Assembly: GCA_047608975.1 (NCBI GenBank)
Contig: JBLFYM010000006.1
Span: 21,136-85,135 of the forward strand
DNA length: 64,000 nucleotides
Direction: 5' to 3'
Source of the DNA: GCA-2715965 sp047608975
Lineage (GTDB): Bacteria; Verrucomicrobiota; Verrucomicrobiia; Limisphaerales; JAYPXF01
Under the pieces are notes generated by a model. The model had not been told where the DNA came from. It ran no database searches and worked only from the letters and a program-made list of their open reading frames with translations. This document shows positions 16,486 through 24,442 of this stretch, piece by piece (within the stretch, counting starts at the first letter, position 1; each line of letters opens with the position of its first letter). Both the position numbers and the translations under genes were made by a program.

Positions 16486-19455
16486 CTAGGGTTGCGGTTG
16501 TTGAATTCCGATCCGGAAGAAGCGTGATCCAATCGTCGCTGGGTCACGGTTCACATCCAAGAGCCGGAGGATATTACCATCAGGAACTGCCTGTGCTCCG
16601 TTGACCGGCGCGAACACCGTCGGCGCATTGATTGCCTCGCTGGATTCCAGCATGAGATTCAATCCGCCGGTCGGGCCTTCCACCTTCACCCCCGCTACGA
16701 AGACTTGCGTCACACGCAAGACCGGAACGTTCGGACTCGTCGCAGCCGGACCGGTTGAACCGTTGACAACAAACCGATAATTCCCTGGTACAGCGCCGGT
16801 GGCGCTCAGGGTCGCGCCGCTTGCCCCTGGAATATCCACGCCGTCCAGTTGCCACTGGTAAGTCAATCCATCTCCCGTCACTGCACCGGCGGGAATGCTC
16901 AACATCAGTGAGCCGTCGGGCGCCAACACAGCACCCGGCAGAGCAGACGTAAATGTCGCGACGTTAACAGTCGCGGGCACGGGTGGAGCCTGAACCAAGA
17001 ATGTCAGAGTGCCCGAACCACTCACGGCTCCGAGCGTGTTGTGCATGCCGGCAGCTGTCAGGTTGAGCTGGTAGTTACCCGGTGCCGAGAAACCCAGATT
17101 GAAGTGCTCATGATGCCCAGCTTCGACGGTGAAGTTGTCTGCGGCCGAAACCCCATCGGCACTCGACATGCGGAAGGTGGGCGTCAGACCAGCTTGGTAA
17201 ACCGAGAAGTGACCCGGCCCACTCACACTGTTCAATGTCCAGGCAATGTCTCCGTTCCAATCACCGGCCGTCAATTCTTCCGCAGCCCAACCGAGAAACA
17301 CTGCTCCGGCCGTTTCCGAAGCATTCTCTGTCTGAGGTAGAACAAAGACGGCTGCGCCAGAGCTTGCGCCAGTCGGATCCCACTCCGAGCCACTCGGTCG
17401 TGCGATCAAGGTCGACGCCGGCACCACGACATGAAGGTCCTCTGCCTCGAACTCATTCTGTTGCGGCGCGCCGCCCGTAATCGTCGTCATGCCACCGGTG
17501 AATTCGGTGTGGAAACCGATTTCTAACTGGTTGCCATCCAACTCAAGATTCACGTCGCCATGTCCACCGGTCAGTTGGAACGGATCCGCTGCCACATCGA
17601 AGGTCAAGGTGCTGGTCGAGCTCACGACACCCGCAGTGTTGTGCGTGCCTGCCACAGCTACCTGAACCTGATACTTGCCCGGTTGTGAAAACCCGAGATT
17701 GAAATGCTCATGATGACCGGCTTCAACCGTGAAGACATCTGCTGCACTGACTCCATCGGATGACGCCATGTTAAAAGTCGGTGTCAGCCCAGATTTGTAA
17801 ACGGAGAAAGCCCCCGGTCCGGTTACTCCGGTCAAGGTCCAGTTAAGGTCGCCGGTCCAGTCTCCCGCCATCAATTCCTCAGCGGCCCATCCCAGCCGAA
17901 CCACGCCGGCGGCTTCGGATTCCGATTCCGTCTGCGGCATTATGTTCATGCGCTGCCCTGCAGGAATACCGATCGGGTCGAACTCCGCTCCCGCGGGGCG
18001 CGTCGTAGTCGTACCCGTCGGAACGTTGATGATGATGTCAGACGCGGCGAACTCGTTTTGCTGCGGCGCACCTCCCGTGATTTCAGTATGTCCGCCGGTG
18101 AACTCAGTATGGAATCCGACTTCCAATTCGGAACCATCGAACTCCAGGTTCACATCGGCATGTCCGCCAGTAAGTCGAAAGGGGGTCGCTGCCACATCGA
18201 AGGTAAGAGTACTGGTCCCATTGACCGCACCAGCCGTGTTGTGCGTTCCCGCCACATTCAACTGAATCTGGTAAGTGCCGGGTGCGGAGAAGCCGAGATT
18301 GAAGTGCTCGTGATGACCGGCCTCTATCGAGAAAGAATCACCAGCGGTCAAGCCATCGGCCGAAGCCATATGGAAGTTCGGCGTGAGCCCTGATTCATAA
18401 ACCGAAAATGTTCCCGGACCGGTCACGCCGCTCAAAGTCCAGTTGAGGTCACCTGACCAATCGGCGGCAGTCAGTTCTTCAGCGGCCCAGCCCAAACGAA
18501 CCACACCGGCGGTTTCGGACGCCTCTTCAGTTTGGGGCATCACGTTGATGCGTTGGCCGCCCGGAACACCGATTGGATCAAACCCGGCGTCTGTCGGCCG
18601 CGTCGTGGTCGTGCCAGTCGGCACATTGATGATGATGTCTGCTGCTTCGAATTCGTTCTGCTGCGGCGCGCCTCCCGAGATTTCGGTCATACCACCCGTG
18701 AACTCTGTGTGGAAGCCGACTTCCAATTCTGCCCCATCGAATTCGAGATTCACATCGGCATGTCCACCGTTGATCCGGAACGGTGTCGCAGCCACGTCGA
18801 ACGTCAGTGTCCCAGTCGTGTTGACTGCACCAGCCGTGTTGTGCGTTCCCGAAACGTTCAATTGAACCTGGTAGGTTCCCGGTGTAGAGAAGCCGAGATT
18901 GAAATGCTCATGATGACCGGCTTCGATCGTGAAAGCATCTGCAGCGCTGATGCCGTCTGAGGAAGCCATTCTGAATGTCGGTGTCAGGCCGGATTCATAA
19001 ACCGAGAACGTTCCCGGGCCGGTCACGCCAGTCAAAGTCCAAGTGAGGTCGCCTGTCCAATCGGCGGCTGTCAACTCTTCCGCAGCCCACCCGAGACGAA
19101 CCACACCAGCAACTTCAGATGCCTCTTCAGTTTGCGGCATCACGTTGATGCGCTGACCACCCGGAACACCAATCGCATCGAACTCTGTTACAGCGGGACG
19201 AGCCGTGGTGGTGCCGATTGGCACGTTCACAGTCAGGTCAGCGGTTTCAAACTCGTTCTGCTGAGGTGCGCCACCGGTGATGGTAGTCATACCACCGGTG
19301 AATTCGGTATGGAAACCGATCTCCAGGTTTGCACCATCGAATTCTAGGTTTACATCGGCATGCCCGCCGGTAAGGAGATACGGCTGGGCACTTGCGGTGC
19401 CGACGACGGACAAAATCGTCAGCAAACAAATCATAATTGTCGGTCTATTTTTCAT
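16486..19455 (-). CDS. Secreted protein with four choice-of-anchor M repeats (candidate zinc-binding surface protein)
   Basis: ATG 19455 begins a signal peptide (TIMICLLTILSVVGTASAQ); the product is 989 residues. Four near-identical repeats of about 200 residues follow, each opening GGHADVNLEFDG or very close, continuing LEIGFHTEFTGGMT, a QQNEF turn, a MPQTE or LPQTE segment, LGWAAEELTAGDW, and the invariant VEAGHHEHFNLGFS or variant. These are choice-of-anchor M (TIGR03769-like) domains; HHEH and the opening GGH could ligate metal. The C-terminus is an Ig-like domain (TYQWQLDGVDIPGA) and a short beta tail ending SRFFRIGIQQPQP. No LPXTG or transmembrane anchor is present. The gene follows the Cys/His-rich small gene whose start overlaps Zur-type operator B, so it is probably zinc-regulated with it. 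Confidence 0.88.
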   Translation of the reverse strand: MKNRPTIMICLLTILSVVGTASAQPYLLTGGHADVNLEFDGANLEIGFHTEFTGGMTTITGGAPQQNEFETADLTVNVPIGTTTARPAVTEFDAIGVPGGQRINVMPQTEEASEVAGVVRLGWAAEELTAADWTGDLTWTLTGVTGPGTFSVYESGLTPTFRMASSDGISAADAFTIEAGHHEHFNLGFSTPGTYQVQLNVSGTHNTAGAVNTTGTLTFDVAATPFRINGGHADVNLEFDGAELEVGFHTEFTGGMTEISGGAPQQNEFEAADIIINVPTGTTTTRPTDAGFDPIGVPGGQRINVMPQTEEASETAGVVRLGWAAEELTAADWSGDLNWTLSGVTGPGTFSVYESGLTPNFHMASADGLTAGDSFSIEAGHHEHFNLGFSAPGTYQIQLNVAGTHNTAGAVNGTSTLTFDVAATPFRLTGGHADVNLEFDGSELEVGFHTEFTGGHTEITGGAPQQNEFAASDIIINVPTGTTTTRPAGAEFDPIGIPAGQRMNIMPQTESESEAAGVVRLGWAAEELMAGDWTGDLNWTLTGVTGPGAFSVYKSGLTPTFNMASSDGVSAADVFTVEAGHHEHFNLGFSQPGKYQVQVAVAGTHNTAGVVSSTSTLTFDVAADPFQLTGGHGDVNLELDGNQLEIGFHTEFTGGMTTITGGAPQQNEFEAEDLHVVVPASTLIARPSGSEWDPTGASSGAAVFVLPQTENASETAGAVFLGWAAEELTAGDWNGDIAWTLNSVSGPGHFSVYQAGLTPTFRMSSADGVSAADNFTVEAGHHEHFNLGFSAPGNYQLNLTAAGMHNTLGAVSGSGTLTFLVQAPPVPATVNVATFTSALPGAVLAPDGSLMLSIPAGAVTGDGLTYQWQLDGVDIPGASGATLSATGAVPGNYRFVVNGSTGPAATSPNVPVLRVTQVFVAGVKVEGPTGGLNLMLESSEAINAPTVFAPVNGAQAVPDGNILRLLDVNRDPATIGSRFFRIGIQQPQP
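16990..19380 (-). repeat. Four tandem repeats of about 600 bp inside the surface-protein gene
   Basis: The conserved start of each unit (GGHADVNLE or GGHGDVNLE in protein) recurs at about 19365, 18765, 18165 and 17565, a spacing close to 600 bases, with long stretches of near identity at DNA level. The third-codon differences show the copies are not newly made, but they are similar enough for slipped recombination. Confidence 0.85.
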
Positions 19456-19590
19456 TTCAGGGTACGCCAACACAGTTGGCCAAAGGTTTTTCAAGGTCAG
19501 ATTAAGCGACGCAGTCCGCCGCCAAGAGTGAGTGTGGGAAGGCGCGATCCGACAAGGTGTCGAATCCCGTTTGCGGGAGGACGAGGAAAT

Positions 19591-19959
19591 CTAGGAGACA
19601 GGAGGGGCGCGCCCGGGGATGGCAGAAGAAGACAATCCGGAAGCAACCTGGCCGTGTTCGAGCAGTGTCACTTCCGATATCACAACGAACTGAAGTGGGA
19701 CGAAACCGATTGCCACCGGAACATCCGCGCACCCGGCAGCAAGAAGCTCGATCAGGCACTGATGACCATCGGGCAATCCGGATCCTTGCTCATGCCCGGT
19801 TTCGGCTTGGCAGCCTGAGGAGCAACAATATGACGCCCCTTCACAATGCAGTTCGGCATGAAGCCCCGGCAGATGAACAAGCGTACCAGCCGCCAAAACG
19901 CTGAATGCCAAAGCGGTGGCAAGCAGGAGTTTGAGTGCGTGTTGAGTGCGCGTTACCAT
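19591..19959 (-). CDS. Small exported Cys/His-rich protein
   Basis: From ATG 19959 the product is 122 residues: signal sequence (LKLLLATALAFSVLAAG), then a metal-ligand-like stretch with ELHCEG, YCCSSGC, TGHEQ and GHQCLIELLAAGC within about 60 residues, and a hydrophobic tail. Six cysteines and several histidines suggest metal binding or disulfides. It faintly resembles DUF2946-type small periplasmic proteins found near metal uptake genes, but I cannot confirm a family. The start ATG overlaps Zur-type operator B, and a TTGACG/TCTTAT promoter-like pair sits just upstream, so the transcript could have a very short or absent leader. It is first in a run with the four-repeat surface protein. Divergent from zur. 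Confidence 0.65.
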   Translation of the reverse strand: MVTRTQHALKLLLATALAFSVLAAGTLVHLPGLHAELHCEGASYCCSSGCQAETGHEQGSGLPDGHQCLIELLAAGCADVPVAIGFVPLQFVVISEVTLLEHGQVASGLSSSAIPGRAPPVS

Positions 19960-19977
19960 TTGCAAGCGATATGCAAT
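19959..19977 (-). promoter_or_regulatory. Zur-type operator B, overlapping a start codon
   Basis: On the minus strand this reads ATTGCATATCGCTTGCAAA, matching operator A at 15 of 19 positions. The start codon of the Cys/His-rich gene overlaps its last base. Upstream on the same strand TTGACG is followed after 17 bases by TCTTAT, a plausible sigma-70 promoter whose start region the operator would cover. Confidence 0.6.
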
Positions 19978-20065
19978 AAGAGAGTAAGGAAAGTGGTTCG
20001 TCAAGGATTTTGGTGGTGAACAGAATACAACCTGGCCGATCGAATTGAAGTAAGACGGATTTATT

Positions 20066-20084
20066 ATTGCAAACCTATCGCAAT
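20066..20084 (+). promoter_or_regulatory. Zur-type operator C, in front of the zur gene
   Basis: ATTGCAAACCTATCGCAAT matches operator A in the outer half-sites (ATTGCAAA and GCAAT). It lies 35 bases upstream of the regulator's ATG, consistent with autoregulation. Confidence 0.6.
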
Positions 20085-20119
20085 TATTACGGGAAGGGAC
20101 ATAGCTTTGCCGCGTTCTT

Positions 20120-20593
20120 ATGGGAACGCAGAATTCAGTTCAGCGATCGGTTTATGAGCGTTGTGAATACGTCTCCAACGTACTTCAACAAGCGGGCAAT
20201 CGGCTGACCAAGTCCCGCCGTGAGGCCATTCGTGTGCTGTGCTCAGCAAGCGCGCCCATGTCGATTCAGGATCTGCACGAAGAGGTGGTACGCAGGGGTT
20301 CCAGCGATCTCAGCACCCAATACCGTCTGATGAACGAGCTCCAACGTCTGGATCTCGTAAAGGCGGTCGAAGTTCCCGGCCAGTCCATGCCCGGCTACGT
20401 CGTGCACCTGCCGGGGGAAAGCAATGATCTGCTGGTGTGCGTTCGCTGTGGCCATTATGTGTGGCTAGAGGAGGCTGCTGAAATTCGGAAGCTGGAGGAA
20501 CGAGTTGCCAAAAAAATGAAATTTGGAGAGCTCTCACACGAACTGCGCCTCAACGGGGTTTGCGAACCGTGTCAGGAAACTTCCGATCCGTAA
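20120..20593 (+). CDS. zur: Fur-family transcriptional regulator, probable zinc uptake regulator Zur
   Basis: 157 residues, a normal Fur-family length. Winged helix: residues about 15-85, with LTKSRREAIRVLCSA and a recognition region STQYRLMNELQRLDLV in place of the usual VYRxLxxLxxxGLV. The dimerisation domain carries GYVVHLPGESNDLLVCVRCGHYVWLEE, and CVRCG plus C-terminal CEPC form the structural zinc site of Zur/Fur proteins. It sits amid a COG0523 GTPase, a ZnuD-like receptor and choice-of-anchor M proteins, and five similar palindromes lie upstream of these genes, which points to Zur rather than Fur or PerR. A site in front of its own gene suggests autoregulation. The 3' end overlaps the convergent TPR gene by 44 bases. 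Confidence 0.82.
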   Translation: MGTQNSVQRSVYERCEYVSNVLQQAGNRLTKSRREAIRVLCSASAPMSIQDLHEEVVRRGSSDLSTQYRLMNELQRLDLVKAVEVPGQSMPGYVVHLPGESNDLLVCVRCGHYVWLEEAAEIRKLEERVAKKMKFGELSHELRLNGVCEPCQETSDP

Positions 20594-21491
20594 GCGCCGA
20601 CGCTGATTTGGCTTTGAGATCACCGATTCGCTGCTGAATCGGAGCGGGGTTCGGGCTGACGGTTGCGAGCACGCTGAAGTAGTGAATGGCTTCAGCGAAT
20701 CTATCCTCACGTTCGGCCAGCACGCCAAGCTTACCGACAATTTGACTCAAGCCGAAGCGATCGGGTTGTTCCTTTTCAGCCTCCCCTTCTTTCCAACGGA
20801 GCAGCGCCAATTCCCAGAGTCGCTTGGCTTTCACTTGGTCGTTTCTGTTTTCGTCGGCGATACGCCCAAGCTCGAACAGAATCGAATAGCTTTGGGGATT
20901 GTGGCGAAGCCCTTCGCGAAGGAACTTCTCCGCCGCGTCCGCACGATTCATGCGGGAGCGCAACCAATACGCCGTAGTAGTGTAGGTTTCCTCGCGGGAG
21001 GGATCCAAGGTCGCTGAAAGCCGCAACCAAGGGAGGATCTCACGTACTTCTCCACTGTCGCCCAACTCAATCGCATGGCCTTCTCCTTCGGCAGCCGCCG
21101 TAGCCCCACCCTCGTCCAGGTGGGTATGGGAGGCGGGCCGGAAGTGACGCCCGATGCGCTCGATAAAATCTCGGGAGTCACTTTCAAACTCCTCGCCGTG
21201 CTCGTCAGTCTCATCGGCAATCGCGCCCGCATCAGCAGCCATATGCGGGGACTTGAAGCCCCCGGCCTGATCGAAGAAGGACGGATAGTAGCCACTGTGA
21301 AAATACGCATCGGCTTTGACGAAGAACTCGTAAGCCAAAACCTTTCGACCTTCACCCAGCGCCAGCGCGAATACGTTTCCGGAGCGGGACCGATCACCGG
21401 ATCCGCTTACAACATCGGGCACCAAAGCTGTCGAGATTGCAAAGGCTGCCAAGGCGAAAGCAATGGCTTGAAACAAGGGATGGCGCATCAT
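20550..21491 (-). CDS. Exported His-rich TPR-like protein linked to the ABC system
   Basis: 313 residues with an N-terminal hydrophobic signal or anchor (FQAIAFALAAFAISTALV). The early conserved-looking block ALGEGRKVLAYEFFVKADAYFHSGYYPSFFDQ is followed by an acidic/His segment (DETDEHGEEFE, GRHFRPASHTHLDEGG) and then two or three TPR-like helix pairs (EETYTTTAYWLRSRM; NPQSYSILFELGRIADENRN; EDRFAEAIHYFSVLATVSP). The start ATG overlaps the stop of the permease gene, so it is translationally coupled to the ABC operon behind operator D. I suppose it is the periplasmic partner of the ABC complex. The gene's 3' end overlaps zur convergently. I know of no characterised homolog. Confidence 0.75.
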   Translation of the reverse strand: MMRHPLFQAIAFALAAFAISTALVPDVVSGSGDRSRSGNVFALALGEGRKVLAYEFFVKADAYFHSGYYPSFFDQAGGFKSPHMAADAGAIADETDEHGEEFESDSRDFIERIGRHFRPASHTHLDEGGATAAAEGEGHAIELGDSGEVREILPWLRLSATLDPSREETYTTTAYWLRSRMNRADAAEKFLREGLRHNPQSYSILFELGRIADENRNDQVKAKRLWELALLRWKEGEAEKEQPDRFGLSQIVGKLGVLAEREDRFAEAIHYFSVLATVSPNPAPIQQRIGDLKAKSASALTDRKFPDTVRKPR

Positions 21492-22315
21492 TCAGAAGGT
21501 AGGGGTTGTCGGTCAAAGCACCATTCTGCGAGCTTGATGAGGGAAGCGCTCGCACACAGCGCATAAGCAATGGAGGCAATGACAATTCCACCTGAAGCAG
21601 CGTCGCGACTGCCGCTGGCAATCTCTCGGGCGTCCAGCAGTTCGAAATGGGGCATCAGGAAGTAGATGGCTGCAAGTGGTGACTGCAGGGGTGAACCGGA
21701 CAAGTTGCCAAGCGAATCATGCAGCGGTCGGGCAGCCAACAACATGAGAGCACCGACCAGGAGGCAAAGGCCCACGTTGAGTCCGCCTGGCATTCGCCAG
21801 ACTGCCAAAGCCAAAGCAAGGGAAGAAAAGAGCGTGAGCGCGCACCAATGAAGCATCAGCCCTTGAAACAACCCCACCCAGCTGTAGTCGCCTGCTGCAA
21901 ACAGACCGAAGCCAACTGCTGAATAGCAGATCGCGAGCGCTACGCAGTTAGTGATGCCGCTGCCGAGGGCCAGTCCCCATAGATACTCCGACCGACGAAT
22001 CGGTTTGGACAACAACAAGGGAAGGGTTCGGTTTTGAAGGCCGCGCGGCAACTGGCGCGCCGTTAGCGCGAGACTCATTGTGATCGTGACAACCCAGATC
22101 ACTGCCAGGCACAACTCACCGACCACCCGTGTCATCTCTGGCCGCCCACCCATGGATGCCGCCACTAGCATGCAGAGCACGATCCCGGCGATGAATATCA
22201 CAGCAACACACTCCTCCTTACGCAGTGCTTCGCGATATACGATTCCCGCCACCGTTGTTGCGTTCCGCCATCCGCGCTCAAAGCCGCGTACCTGCGACTT
22301 GTTTTCATCGTTCAT
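21488..22315 (-). CDS. ABC-2 type permease, first of two paralogs
   Basis: From ATG 22315 the protein is 275 residues with about six membrane helices. Its core motif LTARQLPRGLQNRTLPLLLSKPIRRSEYLWGL is the NosY/ABC-2 permease cytoplasmic coupling segment. It shares the same plan with the permease at 26679 (ARQLP..N.T..LL.KPI.R; LQG/A-F.LHW; a PHFELLDAR or PHLEWYDTR end), so the two are paralogs and could form a heterodimer. The start overlaps the upstream ATPase gene by 11 bases, and the stop overlaps the TPR gene start. Direction of transport and substrate are unknown. Confidence 0.85.
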   Translation of the reverse strand: MNDENKSQVRGFERGWRNATTVAGIVYREALRKEECVAVIFIAGIVLCMLVAASMGGRPEMTRVVGELCLAVIWVVTITMSLALTARQLPRGLQNRTLPLLLSKPIRRSEYLWGLALGSGITNCVALAICYSAVGFGLFAAGDYSWVGLFQGLMLHWCALTLFSSLALALAVWRMPGGLNVGLCLLVGALMLLAARPLHDSLGNLSGSPLQSPLAAIYFLMPHFELLDAREIASGSRDAASGGIVIASIAYALCASASLIKLAEWCFDRQPLPSE

Positions 22316-23054
22316 TTTCGGTGACCTCAGCGTTTGTTCCTTGAGCCAGGTTGATGAATACGCGTTCGAGGCTGACTCCATGTTTTCCGCTCAGCATACC
22401 GGGTTCGCCTTCCACCTTGAGCTCGCCGTCCACCAACATCCCCACACGATCGCACACCGTCTCGATCTCGCTCAGTTCGTGCGAAGAGAAGAATACCGTG
22501 CGCCCACGGGCCTTCATGGATTCGATCAACTGCCGGATTTTCTGTCGTCCAAGGGGATCCAATCCGCTCGCCGGTTCATCGAGAATGAGGAGTTCAGGAT
22601 CATTCAACATCGCCTGTGCCAAGCCCAAGCGCTGCTGCATCCCTTTCGAGAACTTGCCAATGCGTTTCTTCGCGTGGTCCGCCAATCCCACTTGGGCGAG
22701 CAATTCGGCGATGCGAATCCGACGATCGTCCGCGCTCATTCCGAACAAACGTGCATAGCTGTCCAGCAATTCAACCGGCGTGAGAAAGTCGTAGTACGTC
22801 GGCGTCTCTGGGAGATACCCAAGTCGGGCCCGAGCGGCTTCGTCCCGCGCATCAACGCCAAGGATTGATATCTCGCCTCCTGCTATTCGGTTGAAACCGA
22901 GCAAAGCCCGGATGGTGCTCGATTTGCCTGCGCCATTGGGGCCGACGAAGCCGTACACCTCGCCACAGCGAACGCTCAGACTCAGGTTTCGCACCGCGGT
23001 GTGTTGGCCGTATTCGATGCATAGATTCCGGATTTCAATGACGGTTTTATTCAT
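22305..23054 (-). CDS. ABC transporter ATP-binding protein
   Basis: 249 residues with all motifs of a functional ABC ATPase: Walker A GPNGAGKSS, Q-loop region LGYLPETPTYYDFLTPVE, signature FSKGMQQRLGLAQAML, Walker B LLILDEPASGLDP, and H-loop SSHE. The type is that of NosF/CcmA-like ABC-2 transporters. It is first in an operon with a permease and a TPR protein, 37 bases downstream of Zur-type operator D. A second permease gene without its own ATPase is encoded across the divergent promoter, so this ATPase may serve both. The ATG at 23054 gives a standard N-terminus (VIEIRNLCIEYG). Confidence 0.93.
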   Translation of the reverse strand: MNKTVIEIRNLCIEYGQHTAVRNLSLSVRCGEVYGFVGPNGAGKSSTIRALLGFNRIAGGEISILGVDARDEAARARLGYLPETPTYYDFLTPVELLDSYARLFGMSADDRRIRIAELLAQVGLADHAKKRIGKFSKGMQQRLGLAQAMLNDPELLILDEPASGLDPLGRQKIRQLIESMKARGRTVFFSSHELSEIETVCDRVGMLVDGELKVEGEPGMLSGKHGVSLERVFINLAQGTNAEVTENER

Positions 23055-23090
23055 AAGCGATTCAGAGCCCTAAAGTTTTTCTGATCTTTT

Positions 23091-23109
23091 ACTGCAAATC
23101 TATTGCAAT
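23091..23109 (-). promoter_or_regulatory. Zur-type operator D
   Basis: ACTGCAAATCTATTGCAAT matches operator A at 15 of 19 positions with both half-sites recognisable. It is 36 bases upstream of the ABC ATPase start and 30 bases from operator E, so the pair covers a divergent promoter region. Confidence 0.6.
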
Positions 23110-23139
23110 AACGGAATCAGCCCGCTAGCGTCAACCGCA

Positions 23140-23158
23140 AATGCAAAAGGTTTGCAAT
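23140..23158 (+). promoter_or_regulatory. Zur-type operator E
   Basis: AATGCAAAAGGTTTGCAAT matches operator A at 17 of 19 positions. It lies 78 bases upstream of the ATG I favour for the GTPase gene (23237). The earlier in-frame ATG at 23141 lies inside the operator, which argues against that start unless the message is leaderless. Confidence 0.65.
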
Positions 23159-23236
23159 ACTGTCTCTGAGTCGGATTCCACACCCGAGGTGGTTTCGGTG
23201 GACTCTGTGGCTGAACAGCGAGCCAACATCCACCGC

Positions 23237-24424
23237 ATGACCCCGGTCACCGTTCTCTCCGGATTTCTGGGAGCGGGCAAGACGACCCTCCTGAACCAGT
23301 TGTTAAAACATGCCGGCGAACGAAAAATTGCGGTCATTGTGAATGACCTGGGCGAGGTCAATATCGACGGTGCCCTCCTGCGAGAAGGGGGGAGCGGATC
23401 TGGCGAAGCGGTGATGGAAATCACTGACGGATGCTTTTGCTGCAACATCCAAGAAGATCTGGTGCACGGATTGCTGGATCTGGCAGGTCGCGAGCCCCAG
23501 TTCGATCACATCATCGTTGAAGCCTCCGGCGTGGGAGACCCGGAAGGAATTGTAGTTGCGGTCGATCGCGCCGCGGTTTTCATGCCCCGGCTGCGCGAGA
23601 TCGTTGACATTCAATCGCTGGTCACGGTCATAAATTCACCGCTCCTCTTGGAAGAATGGCGACGCATGCAGAGCGCGGACAAGTTGGTGAGTGCCCATCT
23701 ATCCCCGAACATCGAGCCCATCTTCGAACTGATGGTGCAACAAATCGAATGCGCAGATCTGTTACTCGCCAACAAGGACGACCGTCTGAGCGAAACCGAC
23801 CGCGAAGATCTGCGCACGCTCGTCGGTTCGATGAACGAACGTGCCGAACTGAAATTCATCCGCGAAGGCGAACTCGCGGTGGAAGACGTGCTCGATCAAC
23901 AACGTTTTGAATTGCAGACAACAATTTGCGGCGCTCGCTGGATGTCCGATCTGCGCGCGGAAAAAGAGACAACTAAGCCGTCCATTTCCATCTCCCTAGA
24001 TCGGCCGTCCAGTTCTCGGGACCAAAGAGGAGCGGCCTACAATCGACATGGGCTCTCATCGTTTGTGTATCGAGCCCGACTGCCCTTCCGTGCGGCCGCG
24101 TTCACGAAGTTGATCTCGCCCCCGCTCCCCGGAGTCATCCGCGTGAAAGGATTCTTTTGGGTCGATGACCACGCTCGCGATGTCAACCTGCTCTCCATCT
24201 CCGGAAACATCCTGCGCCGAAACATTCTCGGCCGTTGGTGGATTGACCGCGTTCAGGCCGAGGAATGCGACCGTTCGGATGTGCCTGACCTAATCGAGGC
24301 ACATTGGCAAGAGCCACACGGAGATCGTCGCCAGGAACTCGTCTTCATCGGCACGGAACTTGAGGAAGAACAACTCCGCAAACAATTGGACGATTGCCTC
24401 GCCGACTACTTCTGGGGTGCTTGA
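23237..24424 (+). CDS. COG0523/CobW-family GTPase (putative zinc metallochaperone)
   Basis: From ATG 23237 (MTPVTVLSGFLGAGKTTLL) the protein is 395 residues and begins as relatives do; the frame is open to 23141. Seen motifs: Walker A GFLGAGKTT, the metal-binding DGCFCCN (C-x-C-C), Walker B-like EASGVGDP, and NKDD for guanine. The C-terminal CobW domain includes RVKGFFWVDDH and the end motif FIGTELEEEQLRKQLDDCL. Members controlled by Zur (ZagA, ZigA, YciC types; ZNG1 in eukaryotes) deliver zinc to client enzymes in zinc shortage. It heads a plus-strand operon behind operator E with thioredoxin-like proteins, MerC and an ABC permease. Zinc rather than cobalt or another metal is inferred from operator and neighbours. 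Confidence 0.9.
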   Translation: MTPVTVLSGFLGAGKTTLLNQLLKHAGERKIAVIVNDLGEVNIDGALLREGGSGSGEAVMEITDGCFCCNIQEDLVHGLLDLAGREPQFDHIIVEASGVGDPEGIVVAVDRAAVFMPRLREIVDIQSLVTVINSPLLLEEWRRMQSADKLVSAHLSPNIEPIFELMVQQIECADLLLANKDDRLSETDREDLRTLVGSMNERAELKFIREGELAVEDVLDQQRFELQTTICGARWMSDLRAEKETTKPSISISLDRPSSSRDQRGAAYNRHGLSSFVYRARLPFRAAAFTKLISPPLPGVIRVKGFFWVDDHARDVNLLSISGNILRRNILGRWWIDRVQAEECDRSDVPDLIEAHWQEPHGDRRQELVFIGTELEEEQLRKQLDDCLADYFWGA

Positions 24425-24442
24425 ACTGACGACCACGAATCC

